64,000 nt of DNA from contig NC_018248.1 in assembly GCF_000227135.1 (NCBI RefSeq), positions 144,706-208,705 of the forward strand. The letters run 5' to 3'. A model generated the notes under the pieces. It saw nothing but the letters and a program-made list of their open reading frames with translations, was not told where the DNA came from and did no database searches. The DNA is from Leishmania donovani (Eukaryota > Euglenozoa > Kinetoplastea > Trypanosomatida > Trypanosomatidae). Made by a program: the position numbers and the translations under genes. Below are positions 10,496 through 19,930 of the stretch, piece after piece. How positions within the stretch are numbered: the first letter of the stretch is position 1; each line of letters begins with the position of its first letter.

Positions 10496-11117
10496 TAGAG
10501 AGTAGATGACCGCAAGCTCCGAGGGTCAAGGTGCGCATGGGCATGTGCGTGCTCGTGTGTGTGTGTGTGTGTGTGTGTGAGGGTAGGTGTGCAAATATAC
10601 GCACGCGCTCTGTCATGGGCCCGCTCTCCTCTACGCACCCTCCTCCCCTCCCGATATACACACACAAGTCGCGGCATCATGGGGCCCTTCCTCCCCCTGC
10701 TCCACGCTCTGTTCATTCCCTGTTATGAATACTGTGTGCGTGTGCGTACGTTGTTCCGTTATCCATGCTCTCTCGCCTTCTTCTTTTCTCCATAATGCCC
10801 TCCGTAACAAAATCACCAGAAGACAGCCGCCTCAGTGCTGATGGACAGACATGCAGGCATGCAGGAGGTCAGAGGCAAAACTGCTTCAGCACTCTCCCAC
10901 CCACCCCTCACTCCCCACCCCCACCCCTTCATCCCTCTGCGACCACATATACACACACGCACACAACATCCGCCTACGAGCCCGTGGCGCACGCGTGTGG
11001 GTCTCAGGGAGGACGAGAGTACAGATGCCGATAGTCGTACTAGAAGGAAGCGGTGGTTGAGGGGGGAGGGGGAGGGGGGAGGGGGGCGTACCCGCGGAAG
11101 AGTGCGGGGTGGCACAG

Positions 11118-11151
<34 letters not shown>

Positions 11152-12026
11152 GTGAAGGCGAGAAGGGACAGGGAGGGCGCCTGCATATGTGCATGTGCTT
11201 TGCGTAGGGCGTCTCTCTGTCGCTGTCGTCCCTTCTCCTCCGCTGCTGCTGCTGCTGCCTCGGAGACAGGCACGCGTGCATCAAGGGGCGAGACAGCAGC
11301 GAGTGGATAGGGGAAGGGCTGCCTCCTCGGGCTCTCACTCTCCCCTCTCGCTGCTTCTCGTCCACAGCCTGTGTCGTGGCCGACACCATTCACGCATGTA
11401 GGCGAAAAGTCATGCATCCGAGTCCAACGTTCACGGCTTCTTCCGCTCGCTCTGTTCTCCCCTCTTCTACTGCCTCTGCCGCACCATCCCACGCGTTGCC
11501 TTGGAGGGCGTGTGTTAGCCGCGCACACCCCTCACACACGTACGCCCATCTCATCTTTCGGCCTCCCCCTTCGTCAGCGTCCCCTCCCCCTTCCCTTCCT
11601 CCCCGTCGTCAGAGACAAGGTGTGTGCGCGCAGGGTGTGGTCTGCTGCACGTGGGCTGCATCGTCGCTCACAAGAAACCCCACACGCACACGTACACACT
11701 CAAGCACGATTGAGGAAAGGGGGCTCGAGCATATCGTCCTTGTCGCCGTCGTGGTGGTGCCGCTGTCGCACGCACTCGTCGCATCTTTCGGTGTCTGTGT
11801 TTGTGTGTGTTTGTGTGTGTGTGTGGTGTGTGTCGGTGCAGAAGGTGGGAGAGGGCGGGAGGGTGTTGCCTTCTCGTTTTGCTTGACGCATGCAACATCG
11901 CCCGAGACTGCCATCTGCGCGCAGCGTCCACCACGCCATTCGCAAGGGTCCCTTGCCCGTTTGGTTTTGCTGTCCTCTCCTCCTCTCACGTCACGCACGC
12001 CGTCTCACCACACACGCGCCCACGGC
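10496..12026. other. Intergenic spacer between DNAJ and the thioesterase-like gene
   Basis: About 1.53 kb, no supported gene. TG runs lie at 10555-10579, 11119-11148 and around 11793-11824, and a G-rich block at 11058-11090. The frame of the next gene is open upstream to 11376, but that stretch encodes Ser/Pro/His/Arg-rich repeat-like sequence and is taken as untranslated. Confidence 0.7.
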
Positions 12027-12671
12027 ATGGCTTCTATACTGACGAGACAGGCGCTGTGGGTGCCAGTGGTGAAGCACAACCCGGCGTTTGTTGAGAGCGT
12101 CCACAGGCTGCTTCGAAGCAGCCCCATCACCTCTCTTACCGCCGCCGCCATCGGGCTAAAGCTGGAGGAGGTGCAAGTCGCGCTGGAGCCAGACGCGTGG
12201 CACCCCGACAAGATGGTGGCGTCCATGATGGCGTTCCCGGTACAGATCTCGGCTGCTGCGTGTGACTACATGCTCGAGCAGCAACAGCGACAGCAGCCGA
12301 AACCCCGAGAGCTTACTTTCGGGTTCGCGATTTCCATCTGCGACTCGTGCAACACGCTCCATGTGATGGAGCGGCTGCTGCCAGCGTCCAGCCGGCACGT
12401 ATCTGTCAACATGCAGACCCACTGCATGCGCAACCTCCGGGAAGAGGAAAAGGTGGTGGTGGTGAGCACCATCGACAAGATGGGCAAGCGGCTCGTGTAC
12501 TGCAAGACAGACTTTTTCGTTGAGGCGGCAGAGCCAGTGCCGGAGGAGGTGGTGCAGCGCGAGAAGAGCATCAAGACGTTGGCAGAGTTGCGTGCAGCGC
12601 TGATGCACTACGAGAAGGCGGTGTCGGGGGCGCATGTCAAGTCGATTATGTCAGCGAGCAAGCCCGGATAA
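12027..12671 (+). CDS. Hotdog-fold thioesterase-like protein
   Basis: The product has 214 residues. The C-terminal half reads as a hotdog domain of the PaaI/ACOT13 type: FGFAISICDSCNTLHVM where the long central helix should be, then HVSVNMQTHCMRN and the strand pair VSTIDKMGKRLVYCKTDFFVE. These enzymes hydrolyse acyl-CoA thioesters. The usual HGG motif before the helix is not obvious, so the catalytic site may be altered and activity is uncertain. The N-terminal 100 residues are less familiar (LWVPVVKHNPAF, LEPDAWHPDKMV). A degenerate second hotdog gene follows about 440 nt downstream, so this is one survivor of a family array. The start is the first ATG that keeps the compact N-terminus. Confidence 0.65.
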   Translation: MASILTRQALWVPVVKHNPAFVESVHRLLRSSPITSLTAAAIGLKLEEVQVALEPDAWHPDKMVASMMAFPVQISAAACDYMLEQQQRQQPKPRELTFGFAISICDSCNTLHVMERLLPASSRHVSVNMQTHCMRNLREEEKVVVVSTIDKMGKRLVYCKTDFFVEAAEPVPEEVVQREKSIKTLAELRAALMHYEKAVSGAHVKSIMSASKPG

Positions 12672-13107
12672 CGTGGGTGGCGTCCCATCGTCGTCATGTC
12701 TCTCGCTTCTTGCATTCGGCCGCGGATCGTATCACCCTTGCCAAATTGTATAGAGCGGAAGCGGGCACGGGAAGGGGAGAGGCCGTAAGAGAAGGAGAAG
12801 GAGGGGGGCTTGTAGGACGTAGCGGTGTGCATAACGCATGCCTGCGTCTCGGCGACTCGCCTTCCTCATCGAGCACCTCATGGCACACGAATCAGACCCT
12901 TTCTTGAACCTCCCCTCCCCTCGCGGCGTGTCGTATCTGTGCTGCGGCTCTCGGTGTTTGTGGGCGTTGCCTCTGCGCCTGCCCTCTCTTCTTCTCCCGC
13001 CCTTTAACGTCATCGCTCACCGATACATCCCCTTCTCTCTTCCAGGCGATGCACGCGCACGCGCATCTGCACGGAATCAGTCGGCGGGTTGATTGGTTGA
13101 GGCAGGA
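12672..13107. other. Spacer between the thioesterase-like gene and the decayed relative
   Basis: About 440 nt with purine-rich and TG/CT-rich sequence. No gene seen. Confidence 0.6.
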
Positions 13108-13563
13108 TGGCTACTATTCGCTCCATCCTGTGCTGGATGAAGGCGCACGATTTCGTGAGTGCGGCGTTTCCCAGCGTGTTCGACATCATCCTTGTAGAGA
13201 AGCGGGGTTAGTAGGGTGGGCCTTCCACGCGCTTGGTAGCCGTCCTGTTCACGTTGTGCCCCGAGGGCGGCGTCGTTAACCCGGCCACGCTGTGCACAGG
13301 GAACGATGCCACGGCGATGCTGATGGGCCGGATAGCCCCCTGCTACATCGCGATAGCGAATCCCCCTTCTACGAACGGACGTGTCTGTCGATTCAGGCGA
13401 ACAGCAAGGCCTCTCCTTCTGCGGTGTGGCCTCACCTATCTTCCCATACCGCGCATCGGCAAGATGGGCAGGCGCATCGTGTACGCGAGCGTCGACAACG
13501 TCGAGCCGCCGCTGATGCAGTGCCACCGATGAACACGACTGCAGAGCTGCTGCCAGCCATGTA
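13108..13563 (+). pseudogene. Decayed hotdog thioesterase paralogue
   Basis: Pieces of one protein lie in different frames in order. From the ATG at 13108 a frame reads MATIRSILCWMKAHDF and on to ILVEKRG, then stops. A second frame at about 13230-13380 reads LVAVLFTLCPEGGVVNPA and NDATAMLMGRIAP, matching the position of the hotdog GTLHGG/central helix. Another frame gives CLSIQANSKAS, the usual substrate-side strand. A further shift gives RIGKMGRRIVYASVDN, clearly related to IDKMGKRLVYCKTDFF of the intact neighbour. At least two frameshifts and several stops are needed to link them, so it cannot encode a full protein as assembled. Sequencing error is possible but would need several independent errors. 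Confidence 0.6.
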
Positions 13564-14193
13564 AAGTCCAGCGGTGCTGTCGAACGGGAAGCACGTCAAG
13601 GCGATGTTGCCCATCAGCGTTCCGACGAGAACACAACATCACGCGCGGGCAGCGGCAAGCACAGGCGCATACGTGCGGTGAGAGGGTTTGGCCGGTGTCG
13701 TCCATCATTTGCGAGCTCCCGTGCAGCCTCCCTCGCGACGTGCACACAGACACACACAGGGGGAGGGGGGCGGGTGCGAGGGCCTCCCTCCTCACCCCCT
13801 CCCTCAAAGCAGAAAGTAAACGCGCATACATGTGCACCTGTATGTGCTGGGTAGGCGGGCGACAATGCAGCTGCAGGTAGACAGCGAAAGAGGGGAATGC
13901 AAGTGCGTGCTACTCTGGGAGGATAGTGGATGGGACGCCTCGCCGCCGCCATTGCACGGCGCCCTCCCCCCGTTAATGATAATCTCTCTTTTCAAGCGGC
14001 CCTCGCCCTCACTGTTCCCCATACTTCGCCATCCTCTGCTGGCTACCACACACACGCCGCCCTCTGTCTCCCGCTGTCTGCGTGGAGAGAGAGAGACCTC
14101 CTACGGGACACCACAAGGTCGAACCACCGCCGCAGCCCTCCGCGGCATCCGCTTGTCTTCCTCCCTCGACATAGACGTGTCCCCATCATCACC
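13564..14193. other. Spacer upstream of the Ala/Leu-rich protein gene
   Basis: About 630 nt. It has no independent gene. The frame of the next gene is open back to 13930 but lacks protein-like composition. A C/T tract at 14152-14168 precedes the next splice acceptor. Confidence 0.6.
14173..14174 (+). promoter_or_regulatory. Candidate trans-splice acceptor AG
   Basis: It follows the pyrimidine tract at 14152-14168 and leaves a 19-nt 5' UTR before the ATG at 14194, which decides the start of the downstream gene. Confidence 0.55.
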
Positions 14194-15852
14194 ATGGCGA
14201 AGAAGAAAAACGCACGCAGCGCATCTGTCTCTGCTGCCGCCACGGACGGTGGCGCCGCCCCTGCCGACGGAGGCCTCCGGCCTGTCTTCGCCGCATCGAC
14301 GCGCACCGCCACAGCGGAGGAGGTGCTGCATGCGGCACTGGAACAGCTCGACTCCATCGCACAGGAGGCGCACGTGTACACGCAGCAGCTAAAGGCGGCC
14401 GCACTGAACTGCGCTGCGGCGGAGGTTACGTCACCGCCTTTCAAGCGCGCGCGCGACGACCCGGCGGGCGGCGAGGTGCGGCTGACCGCCTCCACTGCAG
14501 CCAAGGGCAGTCGCCTTGACGTCTTCGCTGCCATGTCCGCCTTGCAATATCAAGCCCTCTGTGCAGCGGTGGCGGCCTACGGGCTGCAACTCCTGCCGTC
14601 GCTGGAAGAGATTCTCAAGCGGGTGGCGCTGGCTGTGCTGACGCCGTGGCTGTCCACCCCAGAGGCGTGGGAAACACTGGCGATGCTGTGCACCACGTAC
14701 CGCGCCGGTGCTGCCCACGTCTTGGCTGAGCTACTGGAGAGCCTCCTGCGGGAGCCTGGGGTGCTACTGCTGGATGCGCCACAGCTCGTGCCGGCGTGGT
14801 ACGCAGAGGCTGTTGTACACGTCCTGCCTTCGGCGATGGCGTCGAACGCGGCCACCGCAGCCCTGGGCGGCTTGCTGACACTTGCCGAGGACCAGCAGCT
14901 GCGAGAAGAGTCGGCCGAGTCTGTCCAGCAGGCGGCGCACATCCACACTGAAAGGACGGCGCGGAAGCTGCGTGCGCTAGTGGACATGCTCTACGCAGCC
15001 GGCGGGTATGTGCCGCAGGCTACCTTGCAGCAGATGGCGCTGCGGCACGCGATGGAGGTGGTGGAGGGCGGCGTGCTGCCCTGCTACCTCAGCGAGCAGG
15101 AGTACAGCGAGGCCTTCAGCACAGCCTCCACGTTTCCGGGGACGGCGGCGGCGGGGGATTCAACCGGCGCGGCGGTGCTGCGCTGGAATGTGCCAGCAGC
15201 CTGGCACGCAGTTAGTCTTCAGTTGCTCGAAGCCTTTCTCTTCGCGTGCCGTCCCGGACTCCCGGCGCAGCTGCTGGTGACAGCGACGCGCGCCATCAAC
15301 GTCCTCGCCGCGCGCCTGCATCGCGGAGTACCGCTGCTGAGCACATCGCAGGATCCGAATTCGACGGCCGGCCCCAGCCAAGATAGGAGCAAGAAGGCCA
15401 CGTTGGTGGCGTTGCCGCTCCTTCCGGTTACGGCCGCGGTCGGGGCTGCGGTGGTGCGCCTCGGTCACGTTCTGCAACTTCTCCGTCATCCCGTCGTGCT
15501 GCCGCCCTTCCAGCCCGCGCAGTTGGTGGTGGAGAAGGCGAAGCGGCGCACATTTGTGTTGACAGAGCCTGCTGCCGCGCCGGTCACCTCTGCGCCTGCA
15601 GCTCCTGCTGCGCCCCCCGCAGAGACGGTGGCTGCACCGAGTACGCGCGTGGCAATGGCGCCGCCGCCGCAACAGCAGCCTCGGCCTGTCGCGCCGACCG
15701 TTGCAGCGCCCGCCGCAGTACCCGCACCAGCCGCAGATTTGCCTCGCACGCCAGCGCCGCAGCCTGTGAAGCCGGCGCCACCCCCGCANNNNNNNNNNNN
15801 NNNTGTGGACAGCGCCGACGACGACATCCCCGACATCGTGATGGACGACTAA
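14194..15852 (+). CDS. Ala/Leu-rich helical protein with Pro-rich region and acidic tail (contains a 15-N gap)
   Basis: The frame has 553 codons including a 15-base run of N at 15789-15803 that keeps frame. The start MAKKKNARS is basic. Residues about 110-430 are almost entirely amphipathic helix (LPSLEEILKRVALAVL, LAELLESLLREPGVLLL), suggesting an alpha-solenoid. A long Pro/Ala-rich disordered segment follows and the end is strongly acidic, DDDIPDIVMDD. Acidic tails with an IPDI-like core occur in ribosome-biogenesis scaffolds such as PELP1/Rix1, and helical N-termini fit that idea, but the resemblance is weak and I do not assign a function. The gap lies within the Pro-rich repeat, where assembly commonly fails. 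Confidence 0.75.
   Translation: MAKKKNARSASVSAAATDGGAAPADGGLRPVFAASTRTATAEEVLHAALEQLDSIAQEAHVYTQQLKAAALNCAAAEVTSPPFKRARDDPAGGEVRLTASTAAKGSRLDVFAAMSALQYQALCAAVAAYGLQLLPSLEEILKRVALAVLTPWLSTPEAWETLAMLCTTYRAGAAHVLAELLESLLREPGVLLLDAPQLVPAWYAEAVVHVLPSAMASNAATAALGGLLTLAEDQQLREESAESVQQAAHIHTERTARKLRALVDMLYAAGGYVPQATLQQMALRHAMEVVEGGVLPCYLSEQEYSEAFSTASTFPGTAAAGDSTGAAVLRWNVPAAWHAVSLQLLEAFLFACRPGLPAQLLVTATRAINVLAARLHRGVPLLSTSQDPNSTAGPSQDRSKKATLVALPLLPVTAAVGAAVVRLGHVLQLLRHPVVLPPFQPAQLVVEKAKRRTFVLTEPAAAPVTSAPAAPAAPPAETVAAPSTRVAMAPPPQQQPRPVAPTVAAPAAVPAPAADLPRTPAPQPVKPAPPPXXXXXXVDSADDDIPDIVMDD
15789..15803. other. Assembly gap (15 N) inside coding sequence
   Basis: Fifteen Ns separate the Pro/Ala-rich region from the acidic tail. 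The length preserves the frame. Confidence 0.95.
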
Positions 15853-15902
15853 GTCGGGGCGGGCCTGTCGCTGACCAGAGAAGCCGGCAGGCAGAGAGCC
15901 GC

Positions 15903-15904
<2 letters not shown>

Positions 15905-15971
<67 letters not shown>

Positions 15972-16070
15972 NNNNNNNNNNNNNNNNNNNNNNNNNNNNN
16001 NNNNNNNNNNNNNNNNNNNNNNNNNNNNNNNNNNNNNNNNNNNNNNNNNNNNNNNNNNNNNNNNNNNNNN

Positions 16071-16115
<45 letters not shown>
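15905..16115. repeat. Long (TG)n microsatellite interrupted by a 99-N gap
   Basis: Pure TG dinucleotide runs at 15905-15971 and 16071-16115 flank Ns at 15972-16070. The true repeat length is unknown because the assembly broke inside it. It lies in the spacer between two plus-strand genes. Confidence 0.95.
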
Positions 16116-16116
<1 letters not shown>

Positions 16117-16700
16117 GATGCAGCCGGGGGTAAGTCAGGGGGGAAGGTTTGCCAGACGCTCTAATTTCGACATGTAAGCTCGGCCACGCGTCGTGAAAGG
16201 CTTTGTGTGGCACGCCGCCACTAACGCGAACGAGTAAGGCTACATCCCTCACGTTCACACGCCCCCCTCCCCTCCCTCACCACCGGCCCCTATGTGTATG
16301 TCTGGAGAAGGGCAAAGGAACGCACGGCGCAGAACAGCTGGGGCACAGAATCTGGGATGATATGTAAGGATGTCGCATGCCTTGTGGGAGGGCAGAAAGG
16401 GCCTCCCACACACCCCACACCCGAGCCGCGTGTGCCTGTGCCTTGCCAGCTCAGAAGATGGCCACTGGTGCGTTCATTTTCTCAGCACTAGATACATTCT
16501 GGCATGCAGTCTCGCCACTCTTTTCGATTCTCGTGGCTCCCCGTCATATCCTCGTTGGCGTGTGCATACCCGCACCGCGCGCAGCACGCGACAACCGGCC
16601 CTCTCGCCCACCCCACACATCCACACGCACACACCTCCTCGTTGGGGCCATTCTTTCTTCGTCTTCTTTGGCATTCATAGACGGAAAGTTCCAGCTCATT
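16116..16700. other. Spacer upstream of the WD-like gene
   Basis: About 585 nt after the TG repeat, no gene. The frame of the next gene is open to 16377, but a good splice site at 16679-16680 makes that upstream part untranslated. Confidence 0.6.
16679..16680 (+). promoter_or_regulatory. Candidate trans-splice acceptor AG for the WD-like gene
   Basis: The AG follows the T/C tract at 16651-16669 and gives a 20-nt 5' UTR to the ATG at 16701. Confidence 0.6.
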
Positions 16701-18044
16701 ATGCTGCGCCGCATCGCATACACGTTGCTGCCGCGCGACCCGCAGGAGGTGCGCCTCCTCCACCACACCAGTGGTGGAGTCGTCATCGCAGCCGTGCGCT
16801 ACAGGAAAACGTCGTCGCCGCTGTTCTTCACAGTTGTCGAGATGGCGGCGCCGAACGAGCAGGCGCTGCCGCTGCGCGTGGTGCACGTGCGGGTGCCGCG
16901 CCCCGCCGCGGTGGTGAGCGCCGTTGCGCTGGTGCGCAGCGCAGACGGCGCGGATATCTACGTGATTGTGCAGGCCGCTGAGAAGACGGACGCCGAAGCC
17001 GCTCCAGCCTCCGTCACGTCGTACGTCTACCGCCGCCAGATAGTTGCCGTCGACGAGGATGACGACGGCGACAAGTCGCACAACTACGCCGTCGAGGACG
17101 ACGTGGTATCCTCCTCTGCAGCATCGGCGGCGGCAGCTTCCACGCGAGTGCGCTATCAGCGGCTGCCGCGTGCGTTCGCCAGCGCCAGCGCGGCCACCTG
17201 GACTGCTGTGGCTGCATTCAACCCCAGCGAGAACATGCTGACAGATGCGAGCTCATCCGTTGGTGCAGCAGTCACCCCAACTGCCGCCTTTATCACGGCC
17301 AGTGGCGGTGGTACAGACATCCAGCTGCAGCTGTGGCAGCTGTGCGGCACCCGCGTTGCGCTAGAGGCGACATGGCGGGTACCGGCGCTCGCCGGCTTCG
17401 CGGTGAAGGAGATCCTGACGCTGCCCGGCACCCAGGACGTGGTGCTGCTGCGGCACCATAACAGCATTCTTGAGGTGAACCTTTCGGCTCTGCGCAGCGC
17501 GTGTGCGTACCGCAGCACCGTCACGGGCAACGCGTTCCTATCACGCGCGTGGCGGTGGTTGGCGCACGAGCAGCTGACCGCCTGCGCCGTCAAGGATGCG
17601 CTGCTGTACGCCGGGACTGAGGGGGGCGCGGTGCTCGTGTGGGACCTGCGCAGACCAACATCCACTGCCGCCGCGGCCGGTCCATGCGGCGGGCCGCCGC
17701 CGCTGTGCAGCGCCGAGCTCAAGACGCCCATCACGGGCTTGTACGCGCCGTACGCGACCGGCTTCATCACGTGCGACGCCAGCGGCGGGGTACGAGACTG
17801 GCGAGAGCGGGGTGAGATGGACATGGGCGACAACCAGAACGAGGAGGCCGAGGAAGGTGCGCTGCGCGACGTGGCCGGCATGGCGGCGTCGGCAGCGGCA
17901 GCGGCGACTCAGTTCCCGTACCGCTCGCGTGCGCCGGTGGAGATGCCAACCGGTGACGAGGGCTGCGTTGCCCTCGATGGCCACGACAATTTCGCCGCCG
18001 TGGTGAGTGAGTGCGGTCGTCTGTGTCTCTACTTCTGCGACTAA
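16701..18044 (+). CDS. WD40-like beta-propeller protein, function unknown
   Basis: The product has 447 residues. One clear WD-type blade is visible in the C-terminal half, GTEGGAVLVWDLRRP, and the last blade ends GRLCLYFCD. Other blades are inferred from alternating hydrophobic strands (LQLWQLCGTRVALEATW, VVLLRHHNSILEVNLS). An acidic loop (DEDDDGDKSHN) and a Ser/Ala-rich loop interrupt the N-terminal half, and a Glu/Ala-rich insert sits before the last blades. WD propellers act as protein-binding platforms; the partner is unknown. It is the last gene of the plus-strand array before the strand switch. The start is the ATG 20 nt after a strong acceptor. Confidence 0.7.
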   Translation: MLRRIAYTLLPRDPQEVRLLHHTSGGVVIAAVRYRKTSSPLFFTVVEMAAPNEQALPLRVVHVRVPRPAAVVSAVALVRSADGADIYVIVQAAEKTDAEAAPASVTSYVYRRQIVAVDEDDDGDKSHNYAVEDDVVSSSAASAAAASTRVRYQRLPRAFASASAATWTAVAAFNPSENMLTDASSSVGAAVTPTAAFITASGGGTDIQLQLWQLCGTRVALEATWRVPALAGFAVKEILTLPGTQDVVLLRHHNSILEVNLSALRSACAYRSTVTGNAFLSRAWRWLAHEQLTACAVKDALLYAGTEGGAVLVWDLRRPTSTAAAAGPCGGPPPLCSAELKTPITGLYAPYATGFITCDASGGVRDWRERGEMDMGDNQNEEAEEGALRDVAGMAASAAAAATQFPYRSRAPVEMPTGDEGCVALDGHDNFAAVVSECGRLCLYFCD

Positions 18045-18400
18045 TCGGTGAGAAGGTGGGAGAGGAGAGCGCCTTCGCTGTGTCGCTGGCGTGAGGCTTG
18101 TGCGTCGGTGCTCGCGCGTGGGGTGGCGCGATGACGACGTTGGGGATGAGGAGAAAGTGTCCTCCCTCGCTCGTAGGCAGTGGTGCGTTGCCGCACATAA
18201 GCAGACAGAAAAGCAATTCAAATCCGTAGCAGTAACTCCGCGCGCCGTGTGCGAAGTAGCCGACGCCACCCCCTACCCTAGCGTGCCGTGCCCATGCCCC
18301 CGTATACTCACACATTCCCCCCCCCCCTCCCACACACACCTCTGTTTTTCAGCGTGGGGCCCCACCGTCCATCCACTGCCACCCCCTCTCCCTCCGATCC
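18045..18400. other. 3' flank of the last plus-strand gene in the strand-switch region
   Basis: About 355 nt with no gene. It leads into the SIDER2 copy and is where the plus-strand transcription unit should end. Confidence 0.6.
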
Positions 18401-18866
18401 CCGTCACAGGCCCAGCCCCGCGTGGGCCGATGGCAGCCGTAGACGCACACGCGCCACAACAACGCGCCGACCCAGCCATCGGAGAGCACGGCCCCCGCCC
18501 CCACCCACGCCCACAGCCCATGCTTCGCGGGGCGCCGCGCAGCCGCGCCCACCATGCCGGCCGCCACCGGGCGCATCCCCCTCGCGGTGGCGCTCGGGCA
18601 CCCCACCCACACCAGTGGGCGGTGTGAGGGCCGGGCCGGGTGGGAGACGCCCGGGTCACGATGACGCTCTGCCCATCATGTGGATGGATACAGATCTGCC
18701 TCGCTGTCGCGGGCCACTCCGATGCAACGTCATCCAGGACGCCACCGCCGGCACCAGCAGCGACACATCGCTCTGAACCCTCCCCCCTGCGGCGTAGGCG
18801 CCTGACCCCGTCGCCACCAGAAGCGGCTCGGCACTTGGCAGGGGGTGGGGGAGGGGGCTGCCCGGC
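18401..18866 (-). mobile_element. SIDER2-type degenerate retroposon, truncated copy 1
   Basis: This 466-nt block recurs at 51821 and 57810 with only scattered differences by eye. The shared core includes a G/C-rich section and a block reading, on the minus strand, TGGATGACGTTGCATCGG. Length, composition and location in non-coding DNA match Leishmania SIDER2 elements as I remember them. Compared with the other copies it lacks the outer parts on both sides: the GTTCGACCTCG end beyond 18401 and the CTCTGTCTGGG side beyond 18866. Open frames inside it are by-products of its GC richness. Confidence 0.8.
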
Positions 18867-18921
18867 CTCAGTTTGGCATGGCCCCAGGCGCCCCTTTTCA
18901 CCGGGCCAACCCGGTGGAGGG

Positions 18922-18925
18922 AAAA
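18922..18925 (-). terminator. Candidate RNA polymerase III T-run after the 5S rRNA gene
   Basis: Four Ts on the minus strand lie 5 nt beyond the 3' end of the 5S gene, the minimal Pol III stop signal. Confidence 0.5.
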
Positions 18926-18930
18926 GGGTG

Positions 18931-19050
18931 GGGAGTACGGCACTCCGGGTTCCCGAGTCATCACTGACCTCAGTACTAACGGAGCCTGTGAGTGCTTAAC
19001 TTCACAAATCGGACGGGATATGGTGTTTTCACTCAAGTGTGGTCGTACCC
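18931..19050 (-). rRNA. 5S ribosomal RNA
   Basis: A 120-nt minus-strand sequence matches trypanosomatid 5S rRNA as I recall it. The 5' end GGGTACG pairs with CGTACTC near the 3' end to make helix I. The conserved internal segments CCGATTTGTGAAGTTAAGC (box A region) and CAGTGATGACTCGGGAACCC (box C region) are present in the right order. Leishmania 5S genes are dispersed and often sit beside tRNA genes, as here. Transcription by RNA polymerase III from the internal promoter is expected. No mismatch that would break the visible stem was seen. Confidence 0.93.
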
Positions 19051-19103
19051 GAAAGGCGGGCGAAAAGGCGACGCTCGCCAATTGGAGGGATTGGTGGTGG
19101 CGG

Positions 19104-19109
19104 AAAAAA
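19104..19109 (-). terminator. RNA polymerase III T6 terminator of tRNA-Ser
   Basis: Six Ts on the minus strand begin 5 nt after the tRNA 3' end, a standard Pol III terminator. Confidence 0.75.
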
Positions 19110-19113
19110 GTAC

Positions 19114-19193
19114 GCAAACGGAAGGGTTCGAACCTTCGCGTGAGATCACACCTGCTTAGCAGGCAGGCGCCTTAACCACTCGGCCACGTTTGC
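19114..19193 (-). tRNA. tRNA-Ser (anticodon GCT)
   Basis: An 80-nt minus-strand gene. The acceptor GCAAACG pairs perfectly with CGTTTGC. The D-arm region reads GGCCGAGTGGTTAAGGC, which contains box A. The anticodon stem CCTGC/GCAGG encloses the loop CTGCTAA, giving anticodon GCT for AGC/AGT serine codons. A long variable arm (TGTGATCTCACGC) is diagnostic of class II tRNAs. The T arm GAAGG-TTCGAAC-CCTTC contains box B. No intron or CCA is encoded. It lies 63 nt upstream of the 5S gene on the same strand. Confidence 0.96.
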
Positions 19194-19930
19194 TACACTT
19201 CGCGGTGCTAAAAAAAAGACAGGCAACGTTTCATAGGATCTCGAATGGGGGGTTGCTAGCCTTGGCCCGGCGGCCGCTGGGCTGAGCACGCTGGGGCGGG
19301 GGAGCGACAGGCGGGGGGAGGAAACGGGGGGCGGGGCAAGGAAGAAGCGGACAGATTGGGCAGCCACAGGCGACGAGGCGGCGGCGACACACACAAACGC
19401 GCGCGCGTTGAAGTTGTTGCAAAGTCCCGCTTTGGCGTTGAAGGTGGGTGGAGAGGTGGAGAGAGTCCCGAGACGCCGCTCCGTGCGCACCGTCCGCGGG
19501 ATGCAGCTGACACGACGCACACCGCAGGTGTGGTGCCACGGCACTTTCCGAGCTCTCCCTATGCCACTTTACAAGGCCGAGCGGACGGAGCAGCACCTCC
19601 CCATCCACACACAGGCCACACATACACGGCGATTCATCGAATACATACAAAGAACGGAGAGAGGCGCTCGCTCAAAAAAAAAAGCCTGTACATGAGAAAC
19701 GAGCAAAGGACGAGCGCCACCGCAAGACGCACGCGCGATGGGGAGGGGGAGGACAGGCGGACACACACACACACGCGCACGCACGTGTGTATGAGGTCTG
19801 CATTTCAACTTTGCTCCTAAGCTCTGGCGCGCCTGCTCTGCCCGCTCCCGTGCACACACGCGGCAGATACGCACGAGTATTTTCATACACAAAGACGCGC
19901 AGAGGTCATTCCTGTTGTACCACCATTGCG
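19194..19930. other. Strand-switch spacer between tRNA-Ser and the CFAP70-like gene
   Basis: About 737 nt. It contains an A run at 19210-19217 just upstream of the tRNA and another at 19675-19685, and is otherwise purine-rich on the plus strand. No gene is supported. It should hold the 3' end of the minus-strand unit. Confidence 0.6.

Noticed and set aside
18288..18776. Open frames inside the SIDER2 copies (also near 51853 and 57842)
   Set aside because: The same frames recur in all three copies because the element is GC-rich with few stops; SIDER elements are non-coding.
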